A stretch of 64,000 nucleotides of DNA from Sphagnum compactum (GCA_965153455.1 OZ234503.1:2108001-2172000), one strand, 5' to 3'; shown: positions 1 to 12,968, numbered from the stretch's first letter. Notes: generated by a model from the sequence alone, not told the origin. Numbers and translations are program-made.

Positions 1-2768
1 TGGATGAAAAGTTTTCATAAGTGGAAGATTATGGCCCTACCATCAAGGTTGATCAAAAGGCCTAGGTGCAATTAGTCGTTCTAATCCTATTACATGGATT
101 ATGTTAGACCTATTAGAAGTGAGCACAAGACACGATGTGGAGAAAATGCATGGTTATTCAAATGCATTAGGTCAGATAAATGAAATTAAATTTCACACAA
201 ATTTGGCTACATGTCATCATGCAAGATTTGAAACTAATGGTCTTAAGGAGAGTGAAAGCATATTAAGACCCCCAAAAATTATAGTCATAACTTTAATCTT
301 CTTGTATTTTAAATTTTTTTTTGGGGGTAACGTATGTAAATACTAGTTTCATTTTTCCAAATATCAATTCTTTCACAATGAAGGTAGATAAGAAAGGCCA
401 AAATTCAACTACCAATAGATAATTGGAGTAACAAATCAAAAGTGACAATGGGAAGTGGATTGATCCATGAGTGGAAGTCAAAAGGTGAGATGCGTCATTG
501 CTACCACTCTACTTAGAATGAAAAATGTTTACATCTTTTGAGATGTGATTAGAGATTCATTGTGGAAGGAAATTGATCAAGATGAGGAAGGGCTTTCCAC
601 TCTTTTGTATCCCAAGCTTTGTTGGCACAATCATGTAAAAAGGAGAGTGATGTTGAAAGCAGTTGGTAAACATTGATTGGACTTGCAAGAGAATGAATTG
701 TAGAATGCAACTTCAACACCCAAAAGTAGCATGACATATGGTTGCAAAAATCAATGCTACATTTGTCATTTGGCGCCATGAGATATGCAACTTAGCACCA
801 CCCACCTTGCAACTCATCCATGTTCATTGTTCAACTACATCACAACTACGATTTCAACTACATTGTGATTAGTTGTGATTATACAACAACAACAACAACG
901 ATAAGCATTCTTCTATATTCTTTGTTGGCTACCTAACCTAATACCTACATTTATCTATTCAAATGCTTCAAATTCTTGGCTATTTATACGATCCTCCCTG
1001 AAACTCATCTTTTTTTTCGTATTTTAAAATCCCATGCAGGGTATTTGCCATTTGGAAACTTAGAGAGTCATACTCATTACAAGAATACTTGGCACTTAGA
1101 GAGAGTCCCAAGCAGAGAAAACCCAATTTGCAAAAATTGCACATCTGCTGTTTGGAGGCTGAGTCACAACAAGTAGAAGAAGATCATGGCTGAGATCAGA
1201 AGCTCAAGCATACTAAGAACATAATAGTTGGGCAACTGGCAAAACCCAACTCTATTTTAAACTTGTCATTAACCTTGTGGCGGCCAGCATTCCATTTTGT
1301 GAAACACATGTTGGAACCATGAGATTGTAAGAAAATATAAACCCAGTTTTTTTATCTGCTATTAGTGTTAGCCATAAAGTCAGGAAAAGACATCACCAAT
1401 ACCCTGAGTTTGGTCATAAACAAGGTGAGATTTTAAAAAAAACCTGCAAAAAACACATAATCAACATGCCATTTTGATATCTATTAATGACAAATTTATG
1501 AGTGCTCTTCAGATTTAATGCTTGGTTACTATGGTTGAAGGTAGAAACACAGATTCTGCCCTGCCATCGATTATCCTGCTTTGCACTAACCACAAAAATC
1601 TTGATTTTGTTGCCAAGCACACACACATTCGTCCTACACAAGAGTAGAAGAAGGTGATGCACTAATGAAGAAGAACAACAAATTTTCTGCTGACTTAAGT
1701 TGGATTGAAAATCAAGCATTCTTTTTTTTTTTTTTTGGTTGGTGTATTTTGTGTGGAGTAGTTAGTTATTAATTTATTCATGATTTACAAAGAAAGGTCC
1801 ATATTTTTACATGGCTATAGCAAAGTACATAATTTTGTCAGATTTTGAAAAATGGGCCTTGTGTGTGTGTGAGAGAGAGAGAGAGAGCCTTGTCTATGCT
1901 TGCTGGTCTGAAAATAAGTTAAGTTGAAGAAGCAGAGAAAATCTCAAACCAGCATCATCTTGCCGACCATTGGCATTTCCACCTTCAAGTTCCCATTCTG
2001 AGATTTGATCTGATGACCTTTGTGAGCACCATGAGTTGGGAATGCAGAAATGCAAGGAATAATATTGCTGCTGGGTTTTATCTTCCATGCCCATTGTCAA
2101 TTCTGCCATCACATTTGTTTTGGCTTGAAGCTTGAATATCATCAAACCCATGATGATTTCGTTACATGTACTAAACATGAACTTAGTAGAGATGGGTATA
2201 TTACTACTACGCTCCATCATGACATTCAAACTGGAGCCAAATCCAATAACACAACAACAACAACTATAGCCTCCTCGTCCTCCTCGTCCTCCATTCATTT
2301 TTGTTGCCACTCCATTGAGGAGGACAAGGAGAGAGTACCATAACATCCGTACTTCTGAGACTAAGCACAACACTTCAGGATTTGTATTGAAATGCCCAAT
2401 TTCTCATTTTGAATTCTCTCAAATTTCTTTCGTTCCTCCCAATATTTCAAAACTACCCAAGAAAAAGATGAAAAATGTGATAAATAAATTCAAAAAAAAG
2501 AGAGGGGGTTCTCATACAATGAATGATAAGTAGTTGTTGTGTTTTGTGAAGAGAAAATTGCAGCAACCAAAGAAAGAAGAGGATTAATTAGAAGACTGGG
2601 AGAAACCCAATTGTTTTGGGTTCACCACAAGTGTTGGCCTGAAGCCAGCTTTCTGAGTATCATGAGGAAAATCACCAATGCTAACACTAGGAGTATTTCT
2701 ACCCATGCCATTTCTTCTTTAGGTGTTTTTTGGTGTCTAATTTCAGGAAGATCCAAAGTACAAAAAAC
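1..2768. other. Gene-poor spacer
   Basis: No supported gene. One 159-codon minus-strand frame (2373-1894) is richer in GC than its surroundings but resembles nothing I know and has Gly and Cys runs from simple repeats. A GA run lies at about 1869-1887. Confidence 0.5.
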
Positions 2769-3292
2769 ACAAAATCCCTTCTTAAGCTACTATACTCTAT
2801 AATGAATCTGAACACATTATCCTTGCCTTGTTGGTAGGCAAGGCCAACCAACAAAAGGATGCAAAAGTCAGTCAGGCAGGGATGCTGGAAGCAAATCTCT
2901 CTCCTCTGGTGTCAAGGGAAGGGGAAACCCTCCAAGTGAATCAGGTAGATTTCAAGAGGTGTATGCTTTTTGCCTATCCAGGTCCTCTTCCTCCTCATTG
3001 AGACATCAAAATGAGATCCTTTTAAGGCATAAAAAGCACTCCGAGAAAAACCCTAAAGTGTATTTGGAGAGTCCATGAATATCCCCTCCCTCTTACAAAA
3101 GAAGAGGAGGGATTGATCTTACACCTACAAGATCATCCCTTTCCACTACTCCTAAAGAAAGAGTAGGTGTAAGAACTCTTCTTCCCTATACCTTGTGATC
3201 TACATATGTTTATTGGCCTTGCCTACCAAGGCAAGCATCTCATTGTGTTAAGATTTGTTATAGAGTATAGTAGTAGCTTAAGAAGGGATTTT
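2769..3292. mobile_element. Inverted-repeat element built from two ends of the dispersed repeat family
   Basis: The left end (2769-2846) and right end (3212-3292) are near-perfect inverted copies of the same sequence (AAATCCCTTCTTAAGCTACT ... GGCAAGGCCA). They flank about 365 bp of unrelated DNA that itself carries a 12-bp inverted pair (TCTTACACCTAC at about 3117 and GTAGGTGTAAGA at about 3163). This has the shape of a small non-autonomous element with about 80-bp terminal inverted repeats. No clear target-site duplication is seen. Confidence 0.6.
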
Positions 3293-3485
3293 GGCCCCTA
3301 CGTACCTAATTTGATGAAATATTGTAAGCTCCATGGCATCAATGTGTAGGTTAAGGTGAAGGGGATCTGTGAACCCAATGGCCGAGTACAAGCATTTGGG
3401 TTTGTCCACACCTGGGTCACGGGTTCAGAGAGATTCACAAGGTGTTTTTTGCTTGAGCATGTTGATATGATCCAGTATGTGGAAA

Positions 3486-4310
3486 CTACAATGTCATCTC
3501 AGCTCTGAGTGCTGCAACCTCAGCATCCTCCGTACGTACATTTCTGAGGCACTCTCTGTGGAGGAACTTGCATGGGTCCACTGCAAGCTGGAACAAGAAC
3601 AGGAACACGGGGGGAGTTGAGTACGTGGTCCATGGCTGAAGCAGTCTCTCCTCCCAGCTCTGCATGTTCAAGGTCCTCAAGCTCAGCTTCCAGCTCCATC
3701 CTGCATAGCAACTCCATGAACATCAGCAGACCCAGCTCAGAAACTTCCACAACTCTGTCCCTCATGACAACCCCCTTGCAAAGACATAGGTATATATATA
3801 TGTATATGTAATTTCTTTTATTCCATGAACCCAATTTATCCAGAACTTTTCCCTGCATAGAGTACATATGAATAGCTCATATATGTTTATACACTTATAG
3901 ATGAACTATGTAGCTCATCTCTCAAGAAAAAAACTGCAGAGAATAAATTATAAAAATTGAAAGAGACAATCACACACACACACACACACGCCTCATCGAT
4001 ATCAGCATCCCCACTGATGGGTGTGGACAATGCCAAGAATACTGAGGTGATTTCAAGCATATATCTCTCACTATCTCTTAACAATTGCTGAGGCATATGA
4101 TGTTTTGAGTCCACATCTAGAGTAATATTACTTCCTTGGCAAATTCACAAAAGAACAGACATGTAGCTATGCCACATATAAAAGTTTGAAAAACCTGGAA
4201 CATCAACAAAACATGCAGCTTACGTATGTGGCTTTTTGAATGGCCTTCATAGCTGTGGCACCACTGGTCTCTGTGGTGGCTTTAGCACCCCTTCCAGCAT
4301 AATCATCTGC
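3486..4310 (-). pseudogene. Coding-like exon fragments, family not recognised
   Basis: Three minus-strand pieces look coding and are bounded by plausible splice sites. 4306-4224 reads DYAGRGAKATTETSGATAMK between TTTGCAG and GTAAGC. About 4110-3985 reads MPQQLLRDSERYMLEITSVF, running into a CA microsatellite. 3790-3520 reads GLLMFMELLCRMELEAEL, with LAVDPCKFLHRECLRN in another frame. The phases between the first two do not agree, and the third changes frame, so this is probably a broken gene or one with missing exons. I cannot name the family. Confidence 0.35.
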
Positions 4311-4319
4311 AAACCCAAC

Positions 4320-7300
4320 ACAGATATCAAACACTTCTGAATTACAGCAAAAAAATTGTGCAAAACTTTCTGCCCTCTTTTAACACATCTTCTCATACAC
4401 AATGCAGTTCAAACTAAATTGTTGTGACTAGAACATATATGTCTGTGAAACACATAGTTAAAGACCAAACCCGCAACTGGACCATCGCCATTCGCCAGTA
4501 CTGCCAGCTTTCCAGAGAAGAAAACTTGAAAGAGCTTATATTACTGTTTTCTTTTGAGGGTGAAGAATAAAACCTGATCACGAATGAATTCACATAGGGG
4601 CGAAAGAAAGCTCAAGAAATTCAGAAAGTTTTGAAACCCTAATCTCAGTTTGCGAAGGGGAAAAACAAAATAAAAACAAACATTGTGACTTCACCTTTAT
4701 TGTGAATATAACTTTTAGTAATTCATGAGCTTGAATTAATGAAATATGATTTTCAATTTAAATTGTGCACTTGCATAAAATTATGACTTTATAGTAGAAA
4801 TCGTTGGTTATGTATACATTATGAATTTGGGCTCCATGTTGCTGCGCACTACCAATGACGTTCAACTACGTGCTTATGTGTTTGGGGGAATGGAGATGTG
4901 TTTTTATTGTTTATGTTGTTGTGAAGATGCAATTGCAATTTTAGGACAATGTAGATAGATTGTTCCAAGTTGAGTCCGAATACTACATTGTGTGAGTAAT
5001 AATTTTAACATATTGAACGTGAATGGCTTAAGTCATGTACACATGTTGATAATTGAAGAGATGTGGAAGAAATCATATTTTGTTCCAATATATGAGTGGA
5101 GTCTTAAATTGTTACATGTGTAAAGAGCCCAAAAGGTGAACCATTTGATTGTTGCATGACATTTGCATATGTATATATAACAAATGTTCGACATTAGTGA
5201 TTTTAGTTAATAATTGTAACGATATCATCTAGTAATTTTTTTCATTCTTGGTGTGTTTGAATCATACATTGTGCAATGTAAGTTTTCTTAAATGATTTAT
5301 GTCTATTTCATCGAAATCTATTAAACTTGACGTTTTATGATATGTTCATATCCATTACATTCTTTTTATTCATGCAAGTCTATGATATTCGTACAGTATT
5401 CGACATTAGCTAGTTCGATGTTGGTTAATTGGAACATCAATACTCATTATTGGTTCTCGTATATCATTATATCATTGAGTAACGTGTTCAATATATTTGT
5501 ATTAATAGTTATATATTCTTATACCTTACATTGATTGAATTTTAACCAATTGAGCCATATAATTATAATTGGATTTACATACATGTAACAATTTACAACT
5601 TTTCATTTTATTAGTTCAATGGGAGGGTGTGAACTTTCGACAAAATGCATTACAATCGTGTCAATCAATGATTCTAATGATAACGATAAAATGTTTGAAA
5701 ACTTTATCGCACTTTCAGGATCTTGTGCGAAACTAACTACTATGTTTCCTTTTGGTGCATGTTGACTTGTTGTGCTTCTTGGGTTGGTATATCATAATTT
5801 AACCAATATAGTATAACAATGATAACGTGCTATTAAGGTTTCTTCCACAATTGTTAATTTTGGCAAAACTGTTGATGCTATTCCAATCCATTGGCCAATG
5901 TAAGTTTTGGCATCTTATTTTTCAAACAAACATAACAAAGTTTACATATAGAAACCCGATTTTCAAATTTTGAAATTCCTTTCTTTGGTAACAATAGTCC
6001 TTCCAATTCTTGATGTACATGTTTGGTGTCGCTTGTCAATTTGTATGGTATGAATTCAATTCCATTTTCAAAATGAGGTTTTGGATTCATTTTGAGTATG
6101 ATTTTCATATGTTTCAAATCAGAACTAATATTTGAAATATCACATTTATGAGTTTATATGTACACAAATTTCTTTTCATTACAAACACAACAATGGCCAA
6201 ATTCGAAGTTAGATTTTTTAATGAAAGTATTAAATTGTTGTAGGAAATTTATTTATTTATTCTTTGATTTATGGAAGGAAAATAATTAAAATCTCTTCCA
6301 TGTTTGAATATTTTTCTCGTCTCCACATATTAATTAAATATTTATTTTTTATGTATTCTTTTTTCATTTTTTCTGAGTTTTTAAAATCTTTGTTATTGTT
6401 TTTTTGGTGTTTTTTCTTTTTCTACGAATGGAAATTTGATTTTTTTTTTTTTTTTTCATTTTTTGGGTTTTTTGTTAAATTTTATGTGGTAAGTTTGACT
6501 TTATTTTCCAAATTGTTGATTTGTGAAGGGAAAATGTTGATTTGTTGTATTAAAATGTTTTACATATTTTGAGATTATCTGAATTAAATTTTCTTCTTTT
6601 AACGTTTATTGAATTCATCTTTATTTTTTGCATGATCTTATTTGATTTGCTTTGATTTATTTTGTTTTCATTCTCGTCTTTTGTTGGTTTTTTAATCTTT
6701 TGCTTCATCGTATGTTTATATTTTTCTTGTGTTTCTATTGATGTTGTTTGTATTTGTCATTATGGATGATTATATGTTGTTTTATGTATAATGAAGATTC
6801 AAAATTGTATTGATGGATATAATCAATTTTTTGATAAATGATGTTTGATGTTTCATATTCGAATTGAGAAAATGTGTGTAATATTTATTTTTTATAAATT
6901 TGATAATAAAATTTTAAATATTAGTAAAATTAAAAATCGATACATTTGAAAGATTGCTTTTTCAATTTTCATTTTTTCATATTCAGTTATTAACTCAAAA
7001 ACACACAAAAAATTTACAAAAAATATAAATTAATATTTTAATAATTATGTTGATTATAAAATTATTAATGATAATGAATATGAAATTCAAACTTTTTCCC
7101 CAAATTCCAATAGCCCTATTGGCTATGTTGGAAAAAATGAACTTTTGGTTCTAAATTGGTTATAAGAAACACTTGAAAAAAAATGTTGATTGAAAAAAAT
7201 TTAATTATTTTTTTAGAAAATAGGATCAAACATGCAAAACATGAAAAATAACACAAGTTTGAGAATAAATATTTTATTTTTTCCAATTTCATTTATATGA

Positions 7301-8600
7301 TAAGTTTGTGGAACATTGTAATTCTCTTTGATTGTGTTTGCATGGCTTAACAATTTAATTGCAATTAATTCTAATGTTAAATTGTGTTTTTTTGGAAACA
7401 AAATGTCTCCAATATCTAATGTAACATTTCACGGATATTAAATTTCTTGGATTAACCATGTCCTGTCAATTAATTTATTTTTAAAATCAAATATTTATAT
7501 TTTAGTTATTTTTTTTACAACATTCCCATTTTCTAAAGTAGTTTTTTGTTTTTGGAATGTTGATTCAATAATGATTTTTGATGTTGTTATCGTATTTTTC
7601 ATTTTCAATAAATTTTTCGTAAAAACTTTCTCTCGATTTTTTTGGTGCCAAATTAAGTTTGAACAATTTGTTTTTCCAATATTGGCCTTAATCTGAAATT
7701 TTTATTTTTGCTTTCCTTTGTCTTTGGATTGAACAAGGTGCTTTGATAGTTTGCACCTTTCAGAAATGTGCCCACTTAATATAAGGGGGCACCTAAAAAT
7801 ATATGATTTTTCAACATATATTAATTATTGGAAAATATTGATTAATTGCAAAAAAAATATTTTTATTTTTTAAGTGTTAAATATGTTTATTTAATAACTT
7901 TGTGTTTTTTGAAGTCCCGAAAACCCCAACTACTTGAAAAACTAAAACCACCCTTAAACCTTAATTTACATAAGTATTATTAACTATGAACCCATCATCT
8001 ACATGCATTTGTTTTTACCAAGTAACAATTAGTTACTATTTAATATGATTTTTACATACATGAATATCCTTTCAACATTAGGTTTACAATGTGAAACCCA
8101 ACATCAACTAAAAATTTAAAAAAAAATTAAAAATGTAATGCTTTCCATATGAAATCTAGAAATATGAAACAACTAATCCTTGCAATAATATTATGTGTGG
8201 TAAGATGCCCTACAACAACACTAAGAAAATTACACCATTTTGTGTCATGTGGGTTATTGGTTCCTTGTTATGAATATCTATTGAAAATATAGTATTATAT
8301 GATTTAATTTTCGTATGTTGTGTAAAAGTGCTAATAAATACATATATATTTATATATATATATTTTACATGATGTTGTTTGAGATTTTTTTTTGAAAAAA
8401 AAAGGAGGGTGAAAAACCAAAAAAAAATGAAAGGAAAATCATGATTTTTTAATTTTTTCTATAAAGAATTAAATTTATTTTCTCAAGACTCAATTACATT
8501 GTACAAATTGAAAAAGAAAATTTTCTTACATGATGATGTGAAATACAAATTTTTTTTGTCCTTCAAAATTACAAAATTAAAATTTTAAGTTGTACCTCTG
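4320..8600. other. AT-rich spacer, nothing recognised
   Basis: Strongly AT-rich with many short T and A runs. No exon-like segments with matched splice sites were seen on either strand. Confidence 0.55.
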
Positions 8601-8602
8601 AA

Positions 8603-8604
<2 letters not shown>

Positions 8605-8633
<29 letters not shown>

Positions 8634-8785
8634 TGTTTTTTTTTTTGGTCCCCTCTTCAATTATGCAAAAATGAATTCTTCAAAAAAGTGAAGTGTGTTA
8701 TTTGAGTGGAATTTTTTTTTTGGTAACTTCTGTAGTTATGCAAAAAATAATGAATGTTTCAGAGAAGTGTGCTATTTAAGTGCAC

Positions 8786-8823
<38 letters not shown>
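8605..8823. repeat. TG microsatellite and 36-nt poly-T tract
   Basis: A (GT)n run of about 29 bp at 8605-8633 and an uninterrupted T36 at 8788-8823. The tract could be the oligo-A tail of a minus-strand retroposed sequence, but nothing recognisable adjoins it. Confidence 0.9.
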
Positions 8824-8824
<1 letters not shown>

Positions 8825-9349
8825 GGGGTTCCTTCTTCATCGACATGCCAGAATATGAGAGACACCAAATGTATACATACATACACACATTCATTGCATG
8901 GACTTGCATGAGATCCGATGTCGAATGATCAATGTAAACCAAATAGTTCAGAAGCCCTCAGGAATTATGTACATGCCCACGTATGGGGTTCAAACCCACA
9001 ATATCCGAGATTGGATATGAAGTCAAATGATCCCAAAATGTTGTGTTCAGGCTTTCGGTTGCAGATTTGTTGCCCTCAAGCAAGTGAGAATTTGCAAAGC
9101 TACATGAAGAAGCAGAAACAGCAATCAATGAACATGCCAGATTTGCCAAAACCCAATTGCGCATCAAACCCATTGCATCAAAAAAACAGCAACCTTGAAC
9201 ACTATTTGATTGAGCAAAAAAAACCAGAGTCCACACACTCACTCTTTAACAGGCACAGTGTTTGTTGTTGCTCTCAACCAGAGAAACCATGACAACCTCC
9301 AATCAGGCATACAAAGCAAACAGTAGAATGTAAGAGATAGATTTAGACC

Positions 9350-9504
9350 TGAGGCAAACATGCACAAGTCAAAAAATGTCGGAAACCATGCTTGAAGGCC
9401 TGCAAAAAGAACATTATGCAAAACCCCCTGGATCTGCCCGCCACACACAGCCCCAGCATCGGCATCTTGTGCCCACTGTTGAGCTTGATTGCTGCATTTG
9501 CCAT
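9350..9504 (-). pseudogene. Aldo-keto reductase first-exon fragment
   Basis: An ATG at 9504 opens MANAAIKLNSGHKMPMLGL, the beta-hairpin and first strand typical of NADPH-dependent aldo-keto reductases (KMPxxGLG). Across a frame change it continues into the region corresponding to helix 1 and the GYRHFD motif, here FKHGFRHF, ending at a donor-like CAG|GTCTAA near 9351. The usual GLGVW is broken to GLCVAGRS. No later exon with the catalytic Asp-Tyr-Lys-His residues was found downstream. I read it as an isolated exon remnant. Confidence 0.6.
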
Positions 9505-10389
9505 CTCTTCTGCATACACACTATGACCTCTAAATAGAATGACCAACCTCTATGCTTCATCAGCCTCTAATTGCCTTGCAGAACACACAGCAAGAGAGGG
9601 ATGGAGAAGCTAAGCACAGAATTTAGAAGGATATTAACATGGACAACATATGTAGCTGTGTACAAAATTTGCAATAACAGAAAACCTAGCACACAGATTC
9701 TCTCTCTCGTATGCAGTACCACAACCAGACAACAATCTAAGAAACAAATTCAGGCGTTTCTTTACATTGTGTGACCTATGACATTGAAATGAACTCCATT
9801 TTCCTCATCATTGTAACCCTTGAAAGCAAAAAGTGCAGTGATATGAATACGAACACAAGCATTACATTTCTATCTCAAGTTTTCCAGTTCCTTGAGATCA
9901 AGCAACCTTTCTAGTGTGAAATAGAGTCCATGTTCTTCATCCTGCCACTCCCAGTGAAAGTAATCGCAAAGCACATAAGCACTACGAACAACAACGACAG
10001 TTAGACATGGAAACACCAACAGTAAATTTTTGTATAGATATTTTACAACTCTTTCAGATTGTGCAACCTTTGAGCTTGAATCAAGGGACATGTCCTTCAT
10101 CCTTGAAATTCCTTTTTAGTGTATGAAGAACACACAAACAAGAGCACTACCAACAACAGACACCTGTTTCTTTCAGTTTAATGAATCATTCAACCTCTGT
10201 TTCACAACATCCTTGCAAGCTTTCATTATGCAATCAAAGCATCAAGGACCAAAAATACTCTAACCATAACAATACGCAGATAGGTATACAAACTCAACCT
10301 TCTGTGCTCCCTCAAAAACATTGCAGCAAAGCACATTCTCAAGCATAAAGAGTGTGATAACTTTTCAAACATAAAGAGCAAGGTTTTAC

Positions 10390-10893
10390 ATTTTTAGGCT
10401 TACCATGCCAATGCATTGTGCATCCTCCAAGGTATGGCGGTCCAAGTTACCACATCTCAAGATCACATCTTGTTGAACACTTTCCAAGCATCCTCCACTC
10501 TTTGCATACATGTCCCACAAAGACATCAGACTCCAAACTACTTTCAATAATCTGCTGATGAACACACCTGCCCTTTCCAATCACCACCATTCAACATCCC
10601 CACAAAAATAACAGAGTTTGGTCATCCACCCTCATGTTGCACTTGTCGAAATAATTCCAGTGCCTCCTGCCCTTGCCTGCATTGCACATGTCTCAATATG
10701 ATGGTGGTCCAAGTAACCACATGATCTCAAGAATATGGCATCTTGTTGAACACACTCCCAACATCCTAATCAATGCTCCCACATTTTGCATACATGTCCA
10801 CCAATCTACTCCCACAAAGACATCAGACTCACAACCTCTTTGAATGGTCTGATCATGAACACCCCTGCCCTCTTCAAGGGCAACTATGCACAT
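10390..10893 (-). pseudogene. PPR (PLS-type) protein fragment, broken
   Basis: Read across frames, the minus strand gives ALEEGRGVHDQTIQRGCESD, VFVG, LVDMYAKCG, VFNKMP, VVTWTTIILRH, GQEALELF, PNSVIFVGMLN, then a second repeat with VHQQIIES-like, SDVFVG, EDAWKVFNKM and DVVTWTAI. These are the recurring helices of PLS-class pentatricopeptide repeats, which bind organellar RNA. At least five in-frame stops and several frame changes interrupt it, so only about two degenerate motifs remain. It joins the 3' end of the SNF2 remnant at about 10890 in the same orientation, with no visible intron or target-site duplication. Confidence 0.8.
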
Positions 10894-12651
10894 TCACCTT
10901 GGGTAGGGCCTGCAGGGTGCTGTCCACCGTATCTATTTTGGATGATGTATTCCATGTATGCTTTTCTTCCTCCTCCACACTTTCCAACCCGTTCCTAGAT
11001 CCAACCACCAGTCCATGCTCATCCACACTGGAGCTGCTTCCACTCTTTAACCCACCATCCCTCAAAGCTGCAAGCGAGTAGGTCAATGAAGGATTAAGAA
11101 CACGCTGACATTTAGGAGACCTGCATGAAGTGTCATCCCTGTTGGCAAACTGATCTGAAATGCACTGTCTGCAGAAGACATGTCTGCATATACTTACAGC
11201 TGGATCCTCTGGAGCATCCTGCATGGATGCCAAATTCCTGTAACATATTCTGGTCTTGCATTACCTTGCAGATGTTTCATGGCCATCAAAGAGAAACAAG
11301 AAAGAAATCACACCTTGCATTCAAATGACTCCTTGATATGAGTGTGCTGTTGTTAATGTGCATCGGATTGAATGCCAAAACAGTTACAAATAACACCCAG
11401 TGCAACTCTGTGCATAGTAGTACTTGAACAATGAAGAAGAGTACCTGACAAATGACACAAATAGCCATGTTACCATCCAAGTATTTGATCAAGTCCAAAC
11501 GTTGAGCAACTGACAGTTTCTGCACACTATCCACAGCAGTCGTCTGAGCAGTTTGTGTCTTATTGCACTTCTCGACAAGCATGGGATGACCACAAGCCTG
11601 CCGTACGTAGAAGCATCCACAAAATGTTCACATAATTGCTCTGAACTGTTCCAGCACCAGCATAAACCTGCACTCCAACATCCAAATTCCCAGCATTAAG
11701 TTCCAGTCCTATATTTTACCCTAAACATAAACATCTAGGACTTTCTACTACGACTATACCAACCAAGCCCTTATCCCTACTATGCAATTGAAATTGTGCT
11801 CGTGATTCAGCCTCAAGCTTTGTGTAAAATGAACGTTCCTCCAAACTGAATTCCACCTACTTCAGTTTGACAATTCTTGGAGGCAGCTTTACTGTGGGCT
11901 GTCCATCAATGAGAGAGGCTGCATCAAGATGACAACACCACCTTGCTGTCATAGCTAGCAAAAATTGTATTAACAAAAGTCTAGTGCCAACTAAATGACA
12001 GAGACTGGTGCAGGCCAACAAACCAATGGATTGTTATGCAAAAGAATTCTTGCAATTCACCACACAGAAAAGTATGGGGAACCTACTTAAGACATTCATC
12101 AATCACAAGTAAATAGTGTAAGTTCTCACTCTTAGTGTGCCGTATCACAACAGGTTTCAGAATGGCTTACAGCCTACGGTAGCCCTCTGCTTGTGTTCTG
12201 GAAATTTTGGGTCTTCTATGTTAAAGCAGAATTTTCTTGTATGCATCCCAAGGAAAGTATCTCAAAAGGCGGAAGTTGCTGAAAAGGTCATCAACAGAAT
12301 TCTGTATAGGTGTTCCACTTAGACACCACCTCCTTTTAGCATGAAGACCCCATGTTGCATGAGCAACCTGAGTCCTACAGTTTTTAGTACTTTGAGCCTC
12401 ATCTAAAAACAACCCTGAACCAAGCAAGCTACACGGGCCAGTGGACCTGCATCTAAAGGAACTGAAGAATCATTTCGCTCCTCTGTAAGCCTTTCCTGAC
12501 TCTTGCTTTTCCCCTTCTTGGCTTTCTCTGTCTTCTCCTTCTTAGGCTTAGCGAAAGGAACAAACCCATAGTCAAAAGCATCCCTTTTGTCCTCATCCTT
12601 TTCCTTCCCATCAAATACTGGCTGCTTAGGAACCTCCATGCTCAGAACCAA
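10874..12651 (-). pseudogene. Decayed SNF2 helicase with RING finger (CHR27/CHR28-type)
   Basis: Pieces in gene order on the minus strand: SMEVPKQP and a Lys-rich spacer to DAGPLARVA (12651-12430); the helicase DEAQ box and LSGTPIQNS (12415-12250); AILKPVVIRHTK (12170-12130); VEFSLEERSFYTKLEAESRA (11860-11800); AGTVQSNYVNIL (11650-11610); then a linker ending CVICQ (11456) spliced to DAPEDPAV with a RING core CRHVFCRQC ... CRSPKC (11233-11100), and SSKIDTVDSTLQ. This order is that of plant RING-inserted SNF2 ATPases (helicase-like transcription factors, RAD5/FRG group). Lesions: a duplicated CTTG at about 12421-12428, an extra T at about 12405, a stop TAA at 12167-12169, a stop TAG at 11857-11859, and a two-base loss near 11604. 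The ATPase Walker A exon and the C-terminal helicase lobe are absent. It is clearly non-functional. Confidence 0.85.
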
Positions 12652-12897
12652 TCAAGGCAGGAAGGGCACTACTGAATACCTTTTCTGCCTGGAAGAAATC
12701 CATGTCTGTCATATTAGTTAGTCTTTCTGTAAATTTCTTCCAAAGTCAGGAGAACCATAGTGCAACTCACAGACTCTGTAACAGAACACATTTTTACCTT
12801 AGAAATTCAACTATCACCACAATTGGAGAGGTAGGGTGTGAATCAACATTTTGCACTTGTCGGCATAACAAACAAACTGACAATGAGAAAGAAATTA

Positions 12898-12898
<1 letters not shown>

Positions 12899-12960
<62 letters not shown>
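12899..12960. repeat. Pure CAG/GCA microsatellite, about 20 units
   Basis: An uninterrupted AGC/CAG run of about 62 bp. It reads as poly-Gln on the plus strand within an otherwise unsupported frame. It sits just upstream of the SNF2 remnant. Confidence 0.95.
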
Positions 12961-12968
12961 TAGGATCA

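Noticed and set aside
1894-2373. 159-codon minus-strand frame
   Set aside because: Gly and Cys runs from trinucleotide repeats and no recognised motif; kept only as a remark.
2820-2850. Helitron 3' hairpin
   Set aside because: A hairpin is present, but the expected CTRR end is not; the sequence continues CCAACCAAC.
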